Positions 27,854 through 37,031 of a stretch of DNA of 64,000 bases are shown here, piece by piece (the first letter of the stretch is position 1; the number at the start of each line of letters is the position of its first letter). Position numbers and translations under genes: made by a program. The notes under the pieces were generated by a model. It did not search any database. It had not been told where the DNA came from and was given only the letters and a program-made list of their open reading frames with translations. Source of the stretch: Oryzomonas sagensis (GTDB lineage: Bacteria > Desulfobacterota > Desulfuromonadia > Geobacterales > Pseudopelobacteraceae); contig NZ_VZRA01000001.1 in NCBI RefSeq assembly GCF_008802355.1, positions 628,980 to 692,979 of the forward strand, given 5' to 3'.

Positions 27854-28447
27854 ATGCGCTACCCCGCTTCAGTGCTTGCGATGTTTCTCATCCTTGCCGC
27901 CGCACCGGCCCGTGCCGGTGATGTGGCGACGCTTGCCGACTGCACCGCCAAGGTATTCGGAGAGATCAACCGGACCAAGAAATGGTCGGGCAAGGCGCCG
28001 GCCGGGTGCCCGGCGTCTATTGCCGTGGAGAAACGGACGGACGGGGTTCTGGTCACCGCATGGGTTATCCGCAGCGCTGAGGGGGGCTGGGTCAGAACCG
28101 CATTTTCGGGCGCCATGGGTTACGGCGAGATCGCCAGGAAGAAGGAGCTGGCAAAGGCCGGCCGCGACATCGTGGCGCGGGCCAGGCACCTTGAGCGATG
28201 CCTGGATTCCATCAACACGGTCAACGACCCGTTGGACTGCCGCGACCGTGCCACCAAGTCCTATTCCGCCGGAGAGGAAAGCGGCGTGGAGAATGACCGG
28301 ATCGTCTGGCTTGACGACAACGGCCGCCATGCCGTTCTGGAGTACGCCTTCGGCAACACCGAGTCAACCCCCAGCCCACCCACCGATCTTTTCAACGGTC
28401 AGCCGTTGCCGCCAAACATGATCATCGACCTACGCGTGAACCGATAG
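27854..28447 (+). CDS. hypothetical secreted protein
   Basis: 197 residues with AGGAGAAGG before the ATG and a signal peptide (about 1-21, APARAGD). The mature part has four cysteines (near 32, 54, 117 and 127) that could form two disulphides, and no recognised domain. The segment GYGEIARKKELAKAGRDIVARARHLE is helical; the C-terminus is Pro-rich. Alone on its strand, followed by a copy of the 216-bp repeat. Function unknown. Confidence 0.65.
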   Translation: MRYPASVLAMFLILAAAPARAGDVATLADCTAKVFGEINRTKKWSGKAPAGCPASIAVEKRTDGVLVTAWVIRSAEGGWVRTAFSGAMGYGEIARKKELAKAGRDIVARARHLERCLDSINTVNDPLDCRDRATKSYSAGEESGVENDRIVWLDDNGRHAVLEYAFGNTESTPSPPTDLFNGQPLPPNMIIDLRVNR

Positions 28448-28454
28448 CGTTAAC

Positions 28455-28670
28455 AGGCTGCTAAAAAATCCAGGTTGTTCAAAAATAGTCAGATCGTCGC
28501 ACCCGCTAGACAGGCCCAGAGGAGGCAGCCCTCTCTCTATCTCTCCCCCAGAGGGGGAGAGCATGCCTTGCCCTCTCCCTCCGGGAGAGGGATTGGGTGA
28601 GGGACCGCAGCGCTACGCCGCACGAAAGGGCCTTCGAGGATGAAGGCCTGATGGCTGTTTTCAACAACCC
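28455..28670 (+). repeat. 216-bp intergenic repeat, copy 1
   Basis: One of four copies in the window. It starts AGGCTGCTAAAAAA, has the shared block AGGTTGTTCAAAAATAGTC (28472 on), a GC-rich middle with small inverted repeats, the shared CTACGCCGCACGA and GATGAAGGCCTGATGGCTG blocks, and ends TTTTCAACAACC, so its ends are imperfect inverted repeats. The middle of this copy is the most diverged. It fills the gap between a hypothetical gene and dtd. Non-coding; looks like a MITE or other non-autonomous element. Confidence 0.8.
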
Positions 28671-28674
28671 ACCC

Positions 28675-29112
28675 TTAGCGCTCCAGGATAAAGGTGACCG
28701 GCCCGTCGTTCACCAGATGCACCTTCATGTCGGCCTGAAAGATGCCGGTCTGCACCGGCAGACCGAGCCGCTCCACCGCAGCCGTGAAATATTCGTACAG
28801 CCGCTTGCCCTCCTCCGGCGGTGCCGCCGTATCGAAGGAGGGGCGCCGCCCCTTGTCGCAATTGCCGGCCAGGGTGAACTGGGAAACCACCAGGACCGCC
28901 CCCCCCACATCCGCGAGGGCAAGGTTCATCTTGTCCTCCTCATCCGCGAAGATGCGCAGGCCGGCGATCTTCTCCGCCAGCCAGTCGGCCCGGGACTCGT
29001 CATCCCCCTTCTCCACGCCCAAGAGGACCAGGACGCCTTTCCCGATCCGGCCGACCAGGCTTTCGTCCACGGTAACGGAAGCAAAACTGACACGCTGGAC
29101 AACTGCTTTCAT
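28675..29112 (-). CDS. dtd: D-aminoacyl-tRNA deacylase
   Basis: 145 residues, the standard Dtd length. Starts [16 protein letters not shown]; carries the two active-site motifs SQFTLAG (SQxTL type) and NDGPVTF. Hydrolyses D-amino acids, and glycine mischarged on tRNA-Ala, from tRNA. Its stop codon lies a few bases beyond repeat copy 1. Confidence 0.95.
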   Translation of the reverse strand: MKAVVQRVSFASVTVDESLVGRIGKGVLVLLGVEKGDDESRADWLAEKIAGLRIFADEEDKMNLALADVGGAVLVVSQFTLAGNCDKGRRPSFDTAAPPEEGKRLYEYFTAAVERLGLPVQTGIFQADMKVHLVNDGPVTFILER

Positions 29113-29121
29113 ACTGTCCCC

Positions 29122-29295
29122 CTGAATCCGTGACGCCGCAATGCCGCAACGTCCGGAAGATTCGGAGCCCGCGCGTCGCCATGTCGTACCAGCTCACTCA
29201 CGAGGCCCGTCCGCCGTCTGATTGTCGCAATCTATTCAAAGGCAAAGGCAGAGGACTTCCGGACCAGTGAAGGCATGAAGGCGTCACGGATTCAG
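29122..29295. repeat. 174-bp element bounded by 16-bp perfect inverted repeats
   Basis: CTGAATCCGTGACGCC (29122-29137) is exactly complementary to GGCGTCACGGATTCAG (29280-29295). Nested inside are GTCCGGAAG/CTTCCGGAC and ATGCC/GGCAT in the same order, so the whole could fold as a long imperfect hairpin. It occupies the gap between dtd and the DUF362 gene. A shorter relative with the same CTGAATCCGTG arm stands at 40750-40776. Confidence 0.7.
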
Positions 29296-29340
29296 AATCC
29301 CCAGTACCTGCCGCCGCGGCTCTGCGGCAGATTTGCCCGT

Positions 29341-30444
29341 TCAGATCTTGACCAGTTCGTAGCTCCTCGACCCCAGGCCGATCTTCTCGCCATGCTCCAA
29401 CTGCACCTCCCAGGGGATCTGGGGGTATACGCCGCGGAACTTGTCCCCTCCCGGTTCGTGGCCGCTCTTCAGGGCCGAGCCCTCGTTGCCCCGGGCCCCG
29501 TTGACTAGGTCGGCGCAGGCCTGGTCGATGGCCACCGGATCGGTGGAGGCGCAGATGCCGATGTCGTTGACGATCGGCGCATCGGCGTGGCCGTAGCAGT
29601 CGCAGGCCGGAGAGACCTGGGTGATGAAACTCAGGTAGACCGACCGCCCCTCCTTGCCGGTCACGGCGCCCTTGGCGTACTCGGCCATCTTCCGCATCAC
29701 CAGGTCGGCCGCCTCGTTCCATTGGACGTTGATGGCCTTCACCGGGCAGACGCTGATGCAGCGGCTGCAACCGGCGCAGAGCTCGGGATCGATGGTAGCC
29801 TTCCCCTCGATGATCCGGATGGCATCGTGGGCACAGGCCTTGAGGCAGGCGCCGCATCCGGTGCAGTACGCTTCCGCCACCTCGGGGGCCACGGTGGAGT
29901 GCTGCACCAGCTTTCCCTTGCGGCTGGCGCACCCCATGCCCAGATTTTTGATGGCCCCGCCGAAGCCGGTCAGTTCATGGCATTTGAAGTGGGTCAGGCA
30001 GACCAGCGAGTCGGCCTCCACGATCTCGGTGCCGATGTGGACCTTTTTCAGCAGGTCGCCGTCAATGGCGACGTCCGTCTCGGTCACCCCGCGCAGGCCG
30101 TCGCTGATGATCAGCGGCGCCCCGGCGCAGGCATAACCGAAGCCGTTTTCGATAGCGCACACCAGGGCCGAGACCGCCTCCTTGCGTTCGCCGGGATACA
30201 GGGTCGATGAATCGGTCAGAAAGGGCCTGGCCCCCAGTTTCTTGATCTCCTCCACCACCCGCCGGGCAAAGATCGGGCGGATGAAGGCGCTGTTCCCCTT
30301 CTCGCCGAAATGGATCTTGACCGCCGTCAGGTCTCCCTCGGCAATGTGCCGCCCCATACCGGCCAGGGCCAGCAGCTTGCCGATCTTGTCGAACAGATTT
30401 TCCTTATGGCCGGCACGCATATCGGCAAAATACACCTTGGACAT
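29341..30444 (-). CDS. DUF362 domain protein with dicluster ferredoxin module
   Basis: 367 residues from the ATG at 30444, chosen for the GGAGG ten bases upstream and because longer frames run over the putative FNR-like site. An N-terminal DUF362 region (MSKVYFADMRAG to ~190) precedes CTGCGACLKACAHD and CAGCSRCISVCPVKA, two 4Fe-4S motifs (about 190-240), then the rest of DUF362. Members are predicted iron-sulphur flavin or redox proteins; function not established. Divergent from hcp. Confidence 0.85.
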   Translation of the reverse strand: MSKVYFADMRAGHKENLFDKIGKLLALAGMGRHIAEGDLTAVKIHFGEKGNSAFIRPIFARRVVEEIKKLGARPFLTDSSTLYPGERKEAVSALVCAIENGFGYACAGAPLIISDGLRGVTETDVAIDGDLLKKVHIGTEIVEADSLVCLTHFKCHELTGFGGAIKNLGMGCASRKGKLVQHSTVAPEVAEAYCTGCGACLKACAHDAIRIIEGKATIDPELCAGCSRCISVCPVKAINVQWNEAADLVMRKMAEYAKGAVTGKEGRSVYLSFITQVSPACDCYGHADAPIVNDIGICASTDPVAIDQACADLVNGARGNEGSALKSGHEPGGDKFRGVYPQIPWEVQLEHGEKIGLGSRSYELVKI

Positions 30445-30469
30445 GGCTTCCTCCACGAAATCGTTTTTT

Positions 30470-30509
30470 TTGACCCGCGTCAAGCAAAAGCCCGACAATC
30501 CGGTATACT
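30470..30509 (+). promoter_or_regulatory. hcp promoter with FNR/HcpR-like site
   Basis: TTGAC-CCGC-GTCAA (30470-30483) is a perfect 5-bp dyad with a 4-base spacer, the architecture of CRP/FNR-family boxes. A -10-like TATACT sits at 30504-30509, placing the dyad centre near -40, the class II activator position. The downstream gene is hcp, a classical HcpR/FNR/nitrosative-stress target. A further AAACTC-N6-GAGTTT dyad (30532-30549) lies in the leader. Confidence 0.55.
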
Positions 30510-30582
30510 GTTCATACCATAGAAACGCTCAAAACTCACCTGCGAGTTTATTCAGACACTCAACACACGGGAGGAAACAATC

Positions 30583-32193
30583 ATGGGAATGTTCTGTAAC
30601 CAGTGCGAACAGGCGGCAAACGGCGTCGGCTGCAACATCTCCGGCGTCTGCGGCAAGAAACCCGAGGTAGCCACGCTCCAGGATCACCTGGTCTACGGCT
30701 TGAAGAGCCTGGCGCTCTACGCCGACAAGCTGGGACGCGACCCCGAAATCGACCGCTTCACCATAGAGGGGCTCTTCACCACCGTCACCAACGTGGATTT
30801 CGAGGCGCCCCGCATCGGCGGCATCATCAAGCGTTGCTTTGAGCTCAAGGAAAAGGCCCGCGCGGCCTTGGCCGCCAGCGGCACCACCCTCTCCGGCCCC
30901 GTGGCCGAATGGAAACCGGCCGAAGACCTGAACGGCATGATCGTCCAGGGCGAGGCCTACGGCATCAACGCCCAGCACGTCAACGAGGACATCCGTTCCG
31001 TGATCGAGATCCTCATGTACGGTCTGAAGGGGATGGCCGCCTATATGGATCACGCCATGATCCTGGGGCGCAGCGACGCAGAGGTGCTGGCCTTTGTCCA
31101 GAAGGCGCTGGCCGCCACCACCGACCCCAACCTGGGGCTCATGGACTTCGTCGGCCTCTCCATGGAGTGCGGCAAGCACAACCTGACCGTCATGGGACTT
31201 CTGAACGCCGCCCACACCGACACCTACGGCCACCCGGTCCCCACGCCGGTCCAGCTCGGCACCAAGGCGGGCAAGGCCATCCTGGTCTCCGGCCACGACC
31301 TGAAGATGCTGGAAGAGCTGCTCAAACAGACCGAAGGCAAAGGGATCAACATCTACACCCACGGCGAGATGCTCCCGGCCCACGGTTATCCGGGGCTGAA
31401 GAAATACGGCCATCTGGCCGGCAACTTCGGCGGCGCCTGGCAGGACCAGGCCAAGGAGTTCGTCAACTTCCCCGGCGCCATCATCTTCAACACCAACTGC
31501 ATCCAGCGCCCGTCCGACAGCTACAAGGACCGCCTCTTCACCTGGGGCCTGGTGGCGTGGCCCGACGTGAAGCATGTGAGCGGCTGGGATTTCTCCGAGG
31601 TTATCGCCAAGGCCCAGGAACTGCCCGGCTTCCCCGACAACCCGGGCCAGGAGATCCTGACCGGCTTCGGCCACAACGCCGTCCTGGGCGTGGCCGATAA
31701 GGTGGTCGCAGCGGTCAAGTCCGGGGCCATCAAGCACTTCTTCCTGATCGGCGGCTGCGACGGCGCCAAATCGGGACGCAACTACTACACCGAATTCGCC
31801 GAGAAACTCCCCCAGGATACGGTCATCCTGACCCTGGCCTGCGGCAAGTTCCGCTTCAACAAGCTGGAGTTCGGGGACATCGGCGGCATCCCGCGGCTGC
31901 TGGACGTGGGCCAGTGCAACGACGCCTACTCGGCCATCCAGATCGCCGTGGCCCTGGCGGGCGCCTTCAACTGCGGGGTCAACGACCTGCCGCTCTCCAT
32001 GATCCTCTCCTGGTACGAGCAGAAGGCCGTGGTCATCCTCCTGACCCTGCTGCACCTGGGGATCAAGAACATCAAGATCGGCCCGTCCCTGCCGGCCTTC
32101 ATCTCCCCCAACGTGCTTAACTTCCTGGTGGAGAACTTCAACCTCGGCCCCATCACCACGGTCGAGGCGGACATGAAGGCCATCCTGGGGTAA
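30583..32193 (+). CDS. hcp: hydroxylamine reductase (hybrid cluster protein)
   Basis: 536 residues, preceded by GGGAGGAAAC. The N-terminal CNQCEQAANGVGC and GVCGK cysteines hold the 4Fe-4S cluster; later conserved motifs include ECGKHN, HGEMLPAHGYPGL, the Cys of FNTNCIQRP, GGCDGAK, LACGKFRFNK and GQCNDAYSA, which coordinate the hybrid 4Fe-2S-2O cluster. Hcp proteins reduce hydroxylamine in vitro and act as nitric oxide reductases/nitrosylases in vivo. Followed by a strong terminator, so monocistronic. Confidence 0.97.
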   Translation: MGMFCNQCEQAANGVGCNISGVCGKKPEVATLQDHLVYGLKSLALYADKLGRDPEIDRFTIEGLFTTVTNVDFEAPRIGGIIKRCFELKEKARAALAASGTTLSGPVAEWKPAEDLNGMIVQGEAYGINAQHVNEDIRSVIEILMYGLKGMAAYMDHAMILGRSDAEVLAFVQKALAATTDPNLGLMDFVGLSMECGKHNLTVMGLLNAAHTDTYGHPVPTPVQLGTKAGKAILVSGHDLKMLEELLKQTEGKGINIYTHGEMLPAHGYPGLKKYGHLAGNFGGAWQDQAKEFVNFPGAIIFNTNCIQRPSDSYKDRLFTWGLVAWPDVKHVSGWDFSEVIAKAQELPGFPDNPGQEILTGFGHNAVLGVADKVVAAVKSGAIKHFFLIGGCDGAKSGRNYYTEFAEKLPQDTVILTLACGKFRFNKLEFGDIGGIPRLLDVGQCNDAYSAIQIAVALAGAFNCGVNDLPLSMILSWYEQKAVVILLTLLHLGIKNIKIGPSLPAFISPNVLNFLVENFNLGPITTVEADMKAILG

Positions 32194-32218
32194 CCCTTTT
32201 TCGTGCAACACCTGTCGG

Positions 32219-32260
32219 CAACAAGGCGCGGGCTTCGGCTCCGCGCCTTGTTGCGTTTTT
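32219..32260 (+). terminator. terminator after hcp
   Basis: 13-bp perfect stem (32219-32231 with 32241-32253) with a nine-base loop and a run of six T after CG, 25 bases downstream of the hcp stop codon. Confidence 0.88.
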
Positions 32261-32435
32261 TGACGGACAATCCGGGATTTCCATAACTGCCTGTTTAGAG
32301 TGCAGCTATTTTCACTTCATCCCTGCATTGAAGGCTGTAAATACGCTCAAAAATGTGCTATTGGATACATTTGGTCCATTATGAAAACACGGGACCGCAT
32401 CAGGCATGTTTTACCATTATCAAGGGACGAGACCG

Positions 32436-34223
32436 ATGGGCATAACCACAGGCACGGCAAAAACAAGAATCCGGCAGATCATCTCCCGGCAGGTGATCAG
32501 CGTCACGCCGGAAACGCCGGCAGATGAGGCGGTAGCCACCATGGCGCAGGCCAAAATCAGTTGTCTCATCGTGGCGGAAAAAAAGAGGCCGCTGGGGATC
32601 TTCACCGAGCGGGACCTGGTCAAGCTGACCAACCAGCGGGTCCCCTTCGGGAACCGGCCGATCCGCGACCTGATGACCAGTCCGGTGGTGACCATCTCCG
32701 GCAACCTGAACATCTACGAGGCCTACAGCCTCATGCTCACCAACAGGATCCGCCACCATGTGGTGGTGGACCATGGCGGCAGGATATTGGGGCTCATGAC
32801 CCAGTCCGACCTGATCAACCACCTGGGGCACGAATACTTCGTGGAGCTGCGCAAGATCGAACAGGTCATGACCACCGGCGTCATGACCGTCGCCAGCGAC
32901 GCTCCCATCAGCGAGGCCTTGGGCATCATGGCCGGTCCGGGGATCAGTTGCGTGGTCGTGGCGGACCAGCGCATGCCGCTGGGCATCATGACCGAACGGG
33001 ATGCCGTCCGTTTGGTGGCCAGGGGCGTTGACCTGGAGGCCGTCAAAGTCGGCATGGCCATGAGCAGCCCGGTGCTGACCGTGACCATCGGGACGACGGT
33101 GTACGAGGCCGCCCAGGCCATGAAGCGGGAGAAGATCCGCCGGGTGGTGGTGGTCGACAGGGAAGGCAGGATCGAAGGGATCATCACCCAGTCCGATATC
33201 ATCAAGGGACTGGAAGGGCGCTATATCGAATCCCTGAAGGAGGTCATCCGGAAGAAGGAAAACATCTTTCAGCAGACCGCCCGGGAGCTTCTGGACAAGA
33301 CCATCTTCCTGGACAACATCCTCCGCTCCTCCATCAGCATGGCGATCGTCGCCACCGACGGCGCCTTGAAGATCAAGTACTTCAACCCGGTGGCGGAACA
33401 GGTATTCGGATACGAAGCGGCTTCAGCCATCGGGCGCTCTGCGACCGACGTGCTCGTCCTGGAGGAGATCGCCCCCCTCAGTCTGGCCAAGGCGCGGGAG
33501 ACCGTGCTGAGCGAGGGGAAATGCACCTTTCCCGCCGAGATACGCAGGGACGGGACCACCTCCTACTACGACGGCAGCCTGTCCGGTATCCTGGACAAGC
33601 AGGACAAGCTGGCGGGCTTCGTGCTGATGCTCAACGATATCACCGAACGCAGGCAGCACGAGGACACCATCCATCACCTGGCATACCATGACGCCCTGAC
33701 CGGCCTGCCCAACCGGATATTGCTCAACGACCGCCTTGGCCAGGCCCTGGCCTCGGCACAGCGCACCGGCACCCGGGGGGCGCTGATGATCCTCGACCTG
33801 GACCGTTTCAAGGACATCAACGACAGCCTCGGGCACAGCATGGGCGACCTGCTGCTCAAGGCCGTGGGCGAACGGCTGCGGGGGCTCCTGCGCAAGAGCG
33901 ATACGGTCTCGCGCATGGGGGGGGACGAATTCGTGCTGCTGCTGCCGTCCATCGCCTCGGCGGAAAGTGCGGCCGTGACCGCGACCAAGATCGTTGCGGC
34001 GTTCAACAAGCCATTCGTTTGCAACGGTCATTCCCTCTCCGTAACCGCCAGCATCGGAATCGCGGACTTCCCCGACGACGGCGACGATGCGGAAACCCTG
34101 CTGAAAAATTCCGACATCGCCCTGTACCGGGTCAAGGAGGCGGGGAGAAACGACTTCCAGCGTTACACCACGGTGCCGGGAAACGAAGGGCCCCTGGAAC
34201 AGCAGAAACGAGGGGCAGCATAA
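32436..34223 (+). CDS. four-CBS, PAS and GGDEF diguanylate cyclase
   Basis: 595 residues from the ATG at 32436; an ATG ten codons earlier is possible. Four CBS motifs in two Bateman pairs (about residues 10-120 and 135-265), each ending in an LGIFTERD, LGLMTQSD, LGIMTERD or EGIITQSD segment, then a PAS domain (about 290-400) and a GGDEF domain (about 420-585). The active site MGGDEF is intact and RKSD five residues before it is a product-inhibition I-site. Expected to make cyclic di-GMP in response to adenine nucleotides or SAM bound by CBS pairs (inference). Confidence 0.9.
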   Translation: MGITTGTAKTRIRQIISRQVISVTPETPADEAVATMAQAKISCLIVAEKKRPLGIFTERDLVKLTNQRVPFGNRPIRDLMTSPVVTISGNLNIYEAYSLMLTNRIRHHVVVDHGGRILGLMTQSDLINHLGHEYFVELRKIEQVMTTGVMTVASDAPISEALGIMAGPGISCVVVADQRMPLGIMTERDAVRLVARGVDLEAVKVGMAMSSPVLTVTIGTTVYEAAQAMKREKIRRVVVVDREGRIEGIITQSDIIKGLEGRYIESLKEVIRKKENIFQQTARELLDKTIFLDNILRSSISMAIVATDGALKIKYFNPVAEQVFGYEAASAIGRSATDVLVLEEIAPLSLAKARETVLSEGKCTFPAEIRRDGTTSYYDGSLSGILDKQDKLAGFVLMLNDITERRQHEDTIHHLAYHDALTGLPNRILLNDRLGQALASAQRTGTRGALMILDLDRFKDINDSLGHSMGDLLLKAVGERLRGLLRKSDTVSRMGGDEFVLLLPSIASAESAAVTATKIVAAFNKPFVCNGHSLSVTASIGIADFPDDGDDAETLLKNSDIALYRVKEAGRNDFQRYTTVPGNEGPLEQQKRGAA

Positions 34224-34269
34224 GCCGGCTCTTCACACGCCCTATGCGGTTCCCTCGCCGTACAGGCCA

Positions 34270-35034
34270 CTAATCCCGCCGCAAGGGGAGACGGAGAACG
34301 ACGCAGGTTCCCTCCCCGAATTCACTGGATACCGCAATCGTTCCCAGGTTCTGCTCTACGATGGAACGCACCATGGCGAGTCCCAGACCGGTACCCCGGC
34401 CATCCTTTTTGGTGGTGAAAAACGGCTCAAAGATGCGGTTCCTCGTCTCGACATCCATACCCGCCCCATTGTCGGCAAACGTCAGAACGGCATACCGTCC
34501 CGGCCGTGTCTCTGCTTCGCCATCAGCGGCATCCTTCACCTCGACGCATTTGGTCGTGATCATGATCCGCCCGCCGTACGGCATGGCGTCACGCGCATTG
34601 GCCGCCAGGTTCAGCAGTACCTGCTCGATCTGATAGGCATCGATGGACACCGGCAGCGCCTCCCCGCCGAGTGCCATTTCAAGGGAGATGCGTTCGCCGA
34701 TCAAACGCTCGACAAATCTTCCGGCATTGCCGACAACCGTATTGAGGTCCGCCTGGGCAGGCTCCATGGCCCTCTTGCGGTTGAATGACAACAAATCAGC
34801 AACCAGGACCGAGGCGCGGTTGGTGGCTTCAATAATATTCCGGGCCAGCCTGCCTGCGGGGTCGCCGGAGCCCGATCTGAGTTCTATGAGTTGGGCCGTA
34901 CCGGCGATAACCGTGACGATATTGTTGAAATCGTGGGCAATCCCGCTGACAAAGACGGCTGCCGGTTCTTCCCCGGCCTGGAGCGGCCGCTGCTCCCCGT
35001 TCGCGGCTGTCGGCACATTGCTCATGGGGCCCAT
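34270..35034 (-). CDS. cytosolic sensor-less histidine kinase
   Basis: 254 residues. Nearly the whole protein is kinase core: HisKA-like GIAHDFNNIVTVIAGTAQL with phospho-His near 35, then HATPase with [29 protein letters not shown] and GTGLGLAMV. No sensor domain or membrane helix is present. It starts four bases after the stop of the chemoreceptor gene on the same strand, so input may come from the receptor or another protein. An ATG at 35025 is an alternative start. No receiver gene is adjacent. Confidence 0.87.
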   Translation of the reverse strand: MGPMSNVPTAANGEQRPLQAGEEPAAVFVSGIAHDFNNIVTVIAGTAQLIELRSGSGDPAGRLARNIIEATNRASVLVADLLSFNRKRAMEPAQADLNTVVGNAGRFVERLIGERISLEMALGGEALPVSIDAYQIEQVLLNLAANARDAMPYGGRIMITTKCVEVKDAADGEAETRPGRYAVLTFADNGAGMDVETRNRIFEPFFTTKKDGRGTGLGLAMVRSIVEQNLGTIAVSSEFGEGTCVVLRLPLRRD

Positions 35035-35038
35035 TTTC

Positions 35039-36670
35039 TCAGGCCAATTTGAAACGGCTGACCAGACCTTGCAACTCCTGGGCCTGGTTCGCCAGCTGGG
35101 CGGCGGCGGCAGCCGTTTCCTCGGCGCCCCGGGCGGTCTGCTGCACGACGTCGGTGATCTGCTGGATATTGGTGGTCACCTCGCCGGTGGCCGCGGTCTG
35201 CTCTTCGGCCGCCGTGGCAATTTGGTTGATCTGCATGCCGACCTCGTTAATCCGGCTGAGGATTTCGTCCAGCGCTTTGCCTGACTTCTGCGAGGTGACC
35301 GCACCTTTTTCCACCTCGCTCACCCCCTCTTCCATGGCACGGACAGCTTCCCGCGTCTCGCCCTGGATAGCCTTGATCATCTCCCCGATCTCGCGTGTCG
35401 CCTTGGTGGTGCGCTCCGCCAGTGCCCGCACCTCGTCGGCGACCACCGCAAACCCCCGCCCCTGTTCCCCGGCGCGCGCGGCCTCGATGGCGGCATTTAA
35501 CGCCAAAAGGTTCGTCTGGTCCGCAATATCTTCAATAGTGCCGACAATATTGCCGATCTGTTCCGAACGCGCCCCCAATGCCTCGACCGTCTTCGAGGTC
35601 TGACGTACCCGCTCGGCGATCACGTTCATGCCGCTGATGGTTTCGTTCACAACCCCAGCGCCAGCTGTGGCTGAATCGGTCGTCTGTTGGGCGGCATCGG
35701 CGGCCATGGTGCAGTTGTGGGCGATATCGCCGCTGGTGGCGGACATCTCTTCGCTGGCGGTGGCCACGGTGTTGGTCTGGGACGCCACCTCCTCCGCCCC
35801 GGTGGCGATCTGCTCGGACGTGGAATGGAGCTGGTTGGAGGCGGAGGCGATGGAAGCAGAGATATCCGCAGTACGCGAGATCAATTGGCGCAAATTCTCA
35901 ACCATGCCCTTCATCGCCACCATCAATTGGCCGGTCTCGTCCTTTGACCGCACATTGACCTCCATTGTCAGGTCCCCCTTGGCAAGACGATGGGCCACAT
36001 CGACGCCTTCCTCCAGAGGACGCCTAATGGCGCGAGCGATTACAACGGCGAGAATAGCGCCGGTTGCGACACAAAAGAGGAGCGTGCCGAGGATCATCAC
36101 CCGTGCCGCGCTATAGACGGCCCCGGCCTTCTGGTACTCGCCCTCGCCCCCCTTGACGTTCAACTCGATATCTTTCTGCAGGCTCGCTTCCGCATCATCG
36201 TAAAATTTTTTCGCATCACCCCGAAGTAGACCCAGCGCCTCTGCGCTCTTGTTTTGACGGGATAAGTCGATGAACATCTTATGGGCATTCATGTATTGGC
36301 CGAAAGCTTTGGTAAACTCTTCGTAGAGCCTCCTCTCCGCGGGGCTGCTGATCATTTTTTGGTAGGTGGCTTCCTCTCTTTTCAGATCCGCGATGGCATC
36401 TTCCATACGTTTTTCGTAGGCGTCCATGTCGTCTTTCGTTGTGGAAAGAGCTTGTTGGAGTTCTGCCCGGCGGATGAGCGCAAGCTTCGAGTTGATGACA
36501 GAAATGGAGTTTGTGCTGGGCATCCAATTCGTGCCCAATCGGACCGCGCCCTGATTAACCCGCGCCATCTGGTAGATGGCAAAAACGCCCAAAAGCGCGG
36601 TCAGAGCAATAACGCAACCAAATGCCGTAAAAAGTTTCGTGCCGATCTTGAGGTTTCCAAACCAGTTCAT
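35039..36670 (-). CDS. methyl-accepting chemotaxis protein, 4HB sensor
   Basis: 543 residues from the ATG at 36670, with AAGGAGAAG before it. TM1 (about 12-32), a four-helix-bundle periplasmic domain (about 35-185), TM2 (about 187-212), HAMP, then a long MCP signalling domain with the conserved tip [21 protein letters not shown] and RTTKATREI. The ligand is unknown. Forms an operon with a downstream histidine kinase, an unusual pairing for a chemoreceptor. Transcribed away from an AT-rich divergent region. Confidence 0.92.
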   Translation of the reverse strand: MNWFGNLKIGTKLFTAFGCVIALTALLGVFAIYQMARVNQGAVRLGTNWMPSTNSISVINSKLALIRRAELQQALSTTKDDMDAYEKRMEDAIADLKREEATYQKMISSPAERRLYEEFTKAFGQYMNAHKMFIDLSRQNKSAEALGLLRGDAKKFYDDAEASLQKDIELNVKGGEGEYQKAGAVYSAARVMILGTLLFCVATGAILAVVIARAIRRPLEEGVDVAHRLAKGDLTMEVNVRSKDETGQLMVAMKGMVENLRQLISRTADISASIASASNQLHSTSEQIATGAEEVASQTNTVATASEEMSATSGDIAHNCTMAADAAQQTTDSATAGAGVVNETISGMNVIAERVRQTSKTVEALGARSEQIGNIVGTIEDIADQTNLLALNAAIEAARAGEQGRGFAVVADEVRALAERTTKATREIGEMIKAIQGETREAVRAMEEGVSEVEKGAVTSQKSGKALDEILSRINEVGMQINQIATAAEEQTAATGEVTTNIQQITDVVQQTARGAEETAAAAAQLANQAQELQGLVSRFKLA

Positions 36671-37031
36671 GAAGTCTTCTCCTTTGAGGTGTGAACGTTC
36701 GACTGCCTGAACGGGGGGACCCGATGGCCACCCATTTTTGCCGTGCACTTTTAACAGCTTGTGCTGTTGTGTTTATGATCGTACGCGGCTGCGTGTTTTC
36801 CGAGAAGGGCCCGCTCATTATCGTACCGTTACATCGCTCGCCTTACCCGCCTTACCATACAATATACCTATATAATGTAGATTGTTTGTCGCTGATTCTA
36901 CTTATGATGATGATAAATACCCATTTAATGATGATTATGTCAACACAATCATCATTAAATATTGTTTATATTTTAATACAGTAATGTTCTATAGGCCTAT
37001 CCTAATAACCATGTGAATTCAGGAGTAAATA
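36671..37031. other. AT-rich divergent regulatory region
   Basis: 361 bases between the chemoreceptor and the XRE regulator, starkly AT-rich from about 36840. It contains a TATAAT at about 36871-36876, repeated TGATGATGATAAAT-like tracts, a 14-bp-arm palindrome (separate entry) and ATAGGCCTAT. No protein-coding gene seen. Confidence 0.6.
36923..36960. promoter_or_regulatory. 38-bp interrupted palindrome, candidate operator
   Basis: ATTTAATGATGATT (36923-36936) and AATCATCATTAAAT (36947-36960) are perfect 14-bp inverted arms around a ten-base spacer ATGTCAACAC. It lies about 70 bases before the XRE-type regulator and in the divergent region shared with the chemoreceptor, so it is a likely binding site for that regulator (inference). 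Confidence 0.6.

Noticed and set aside
30529-32211. Long minus-strand frame opposite hcp
   Set aside because: Exact antisense of a perfectly conserved hybrid cluster protein gene; Val/Gly/His-rich shadow composition.
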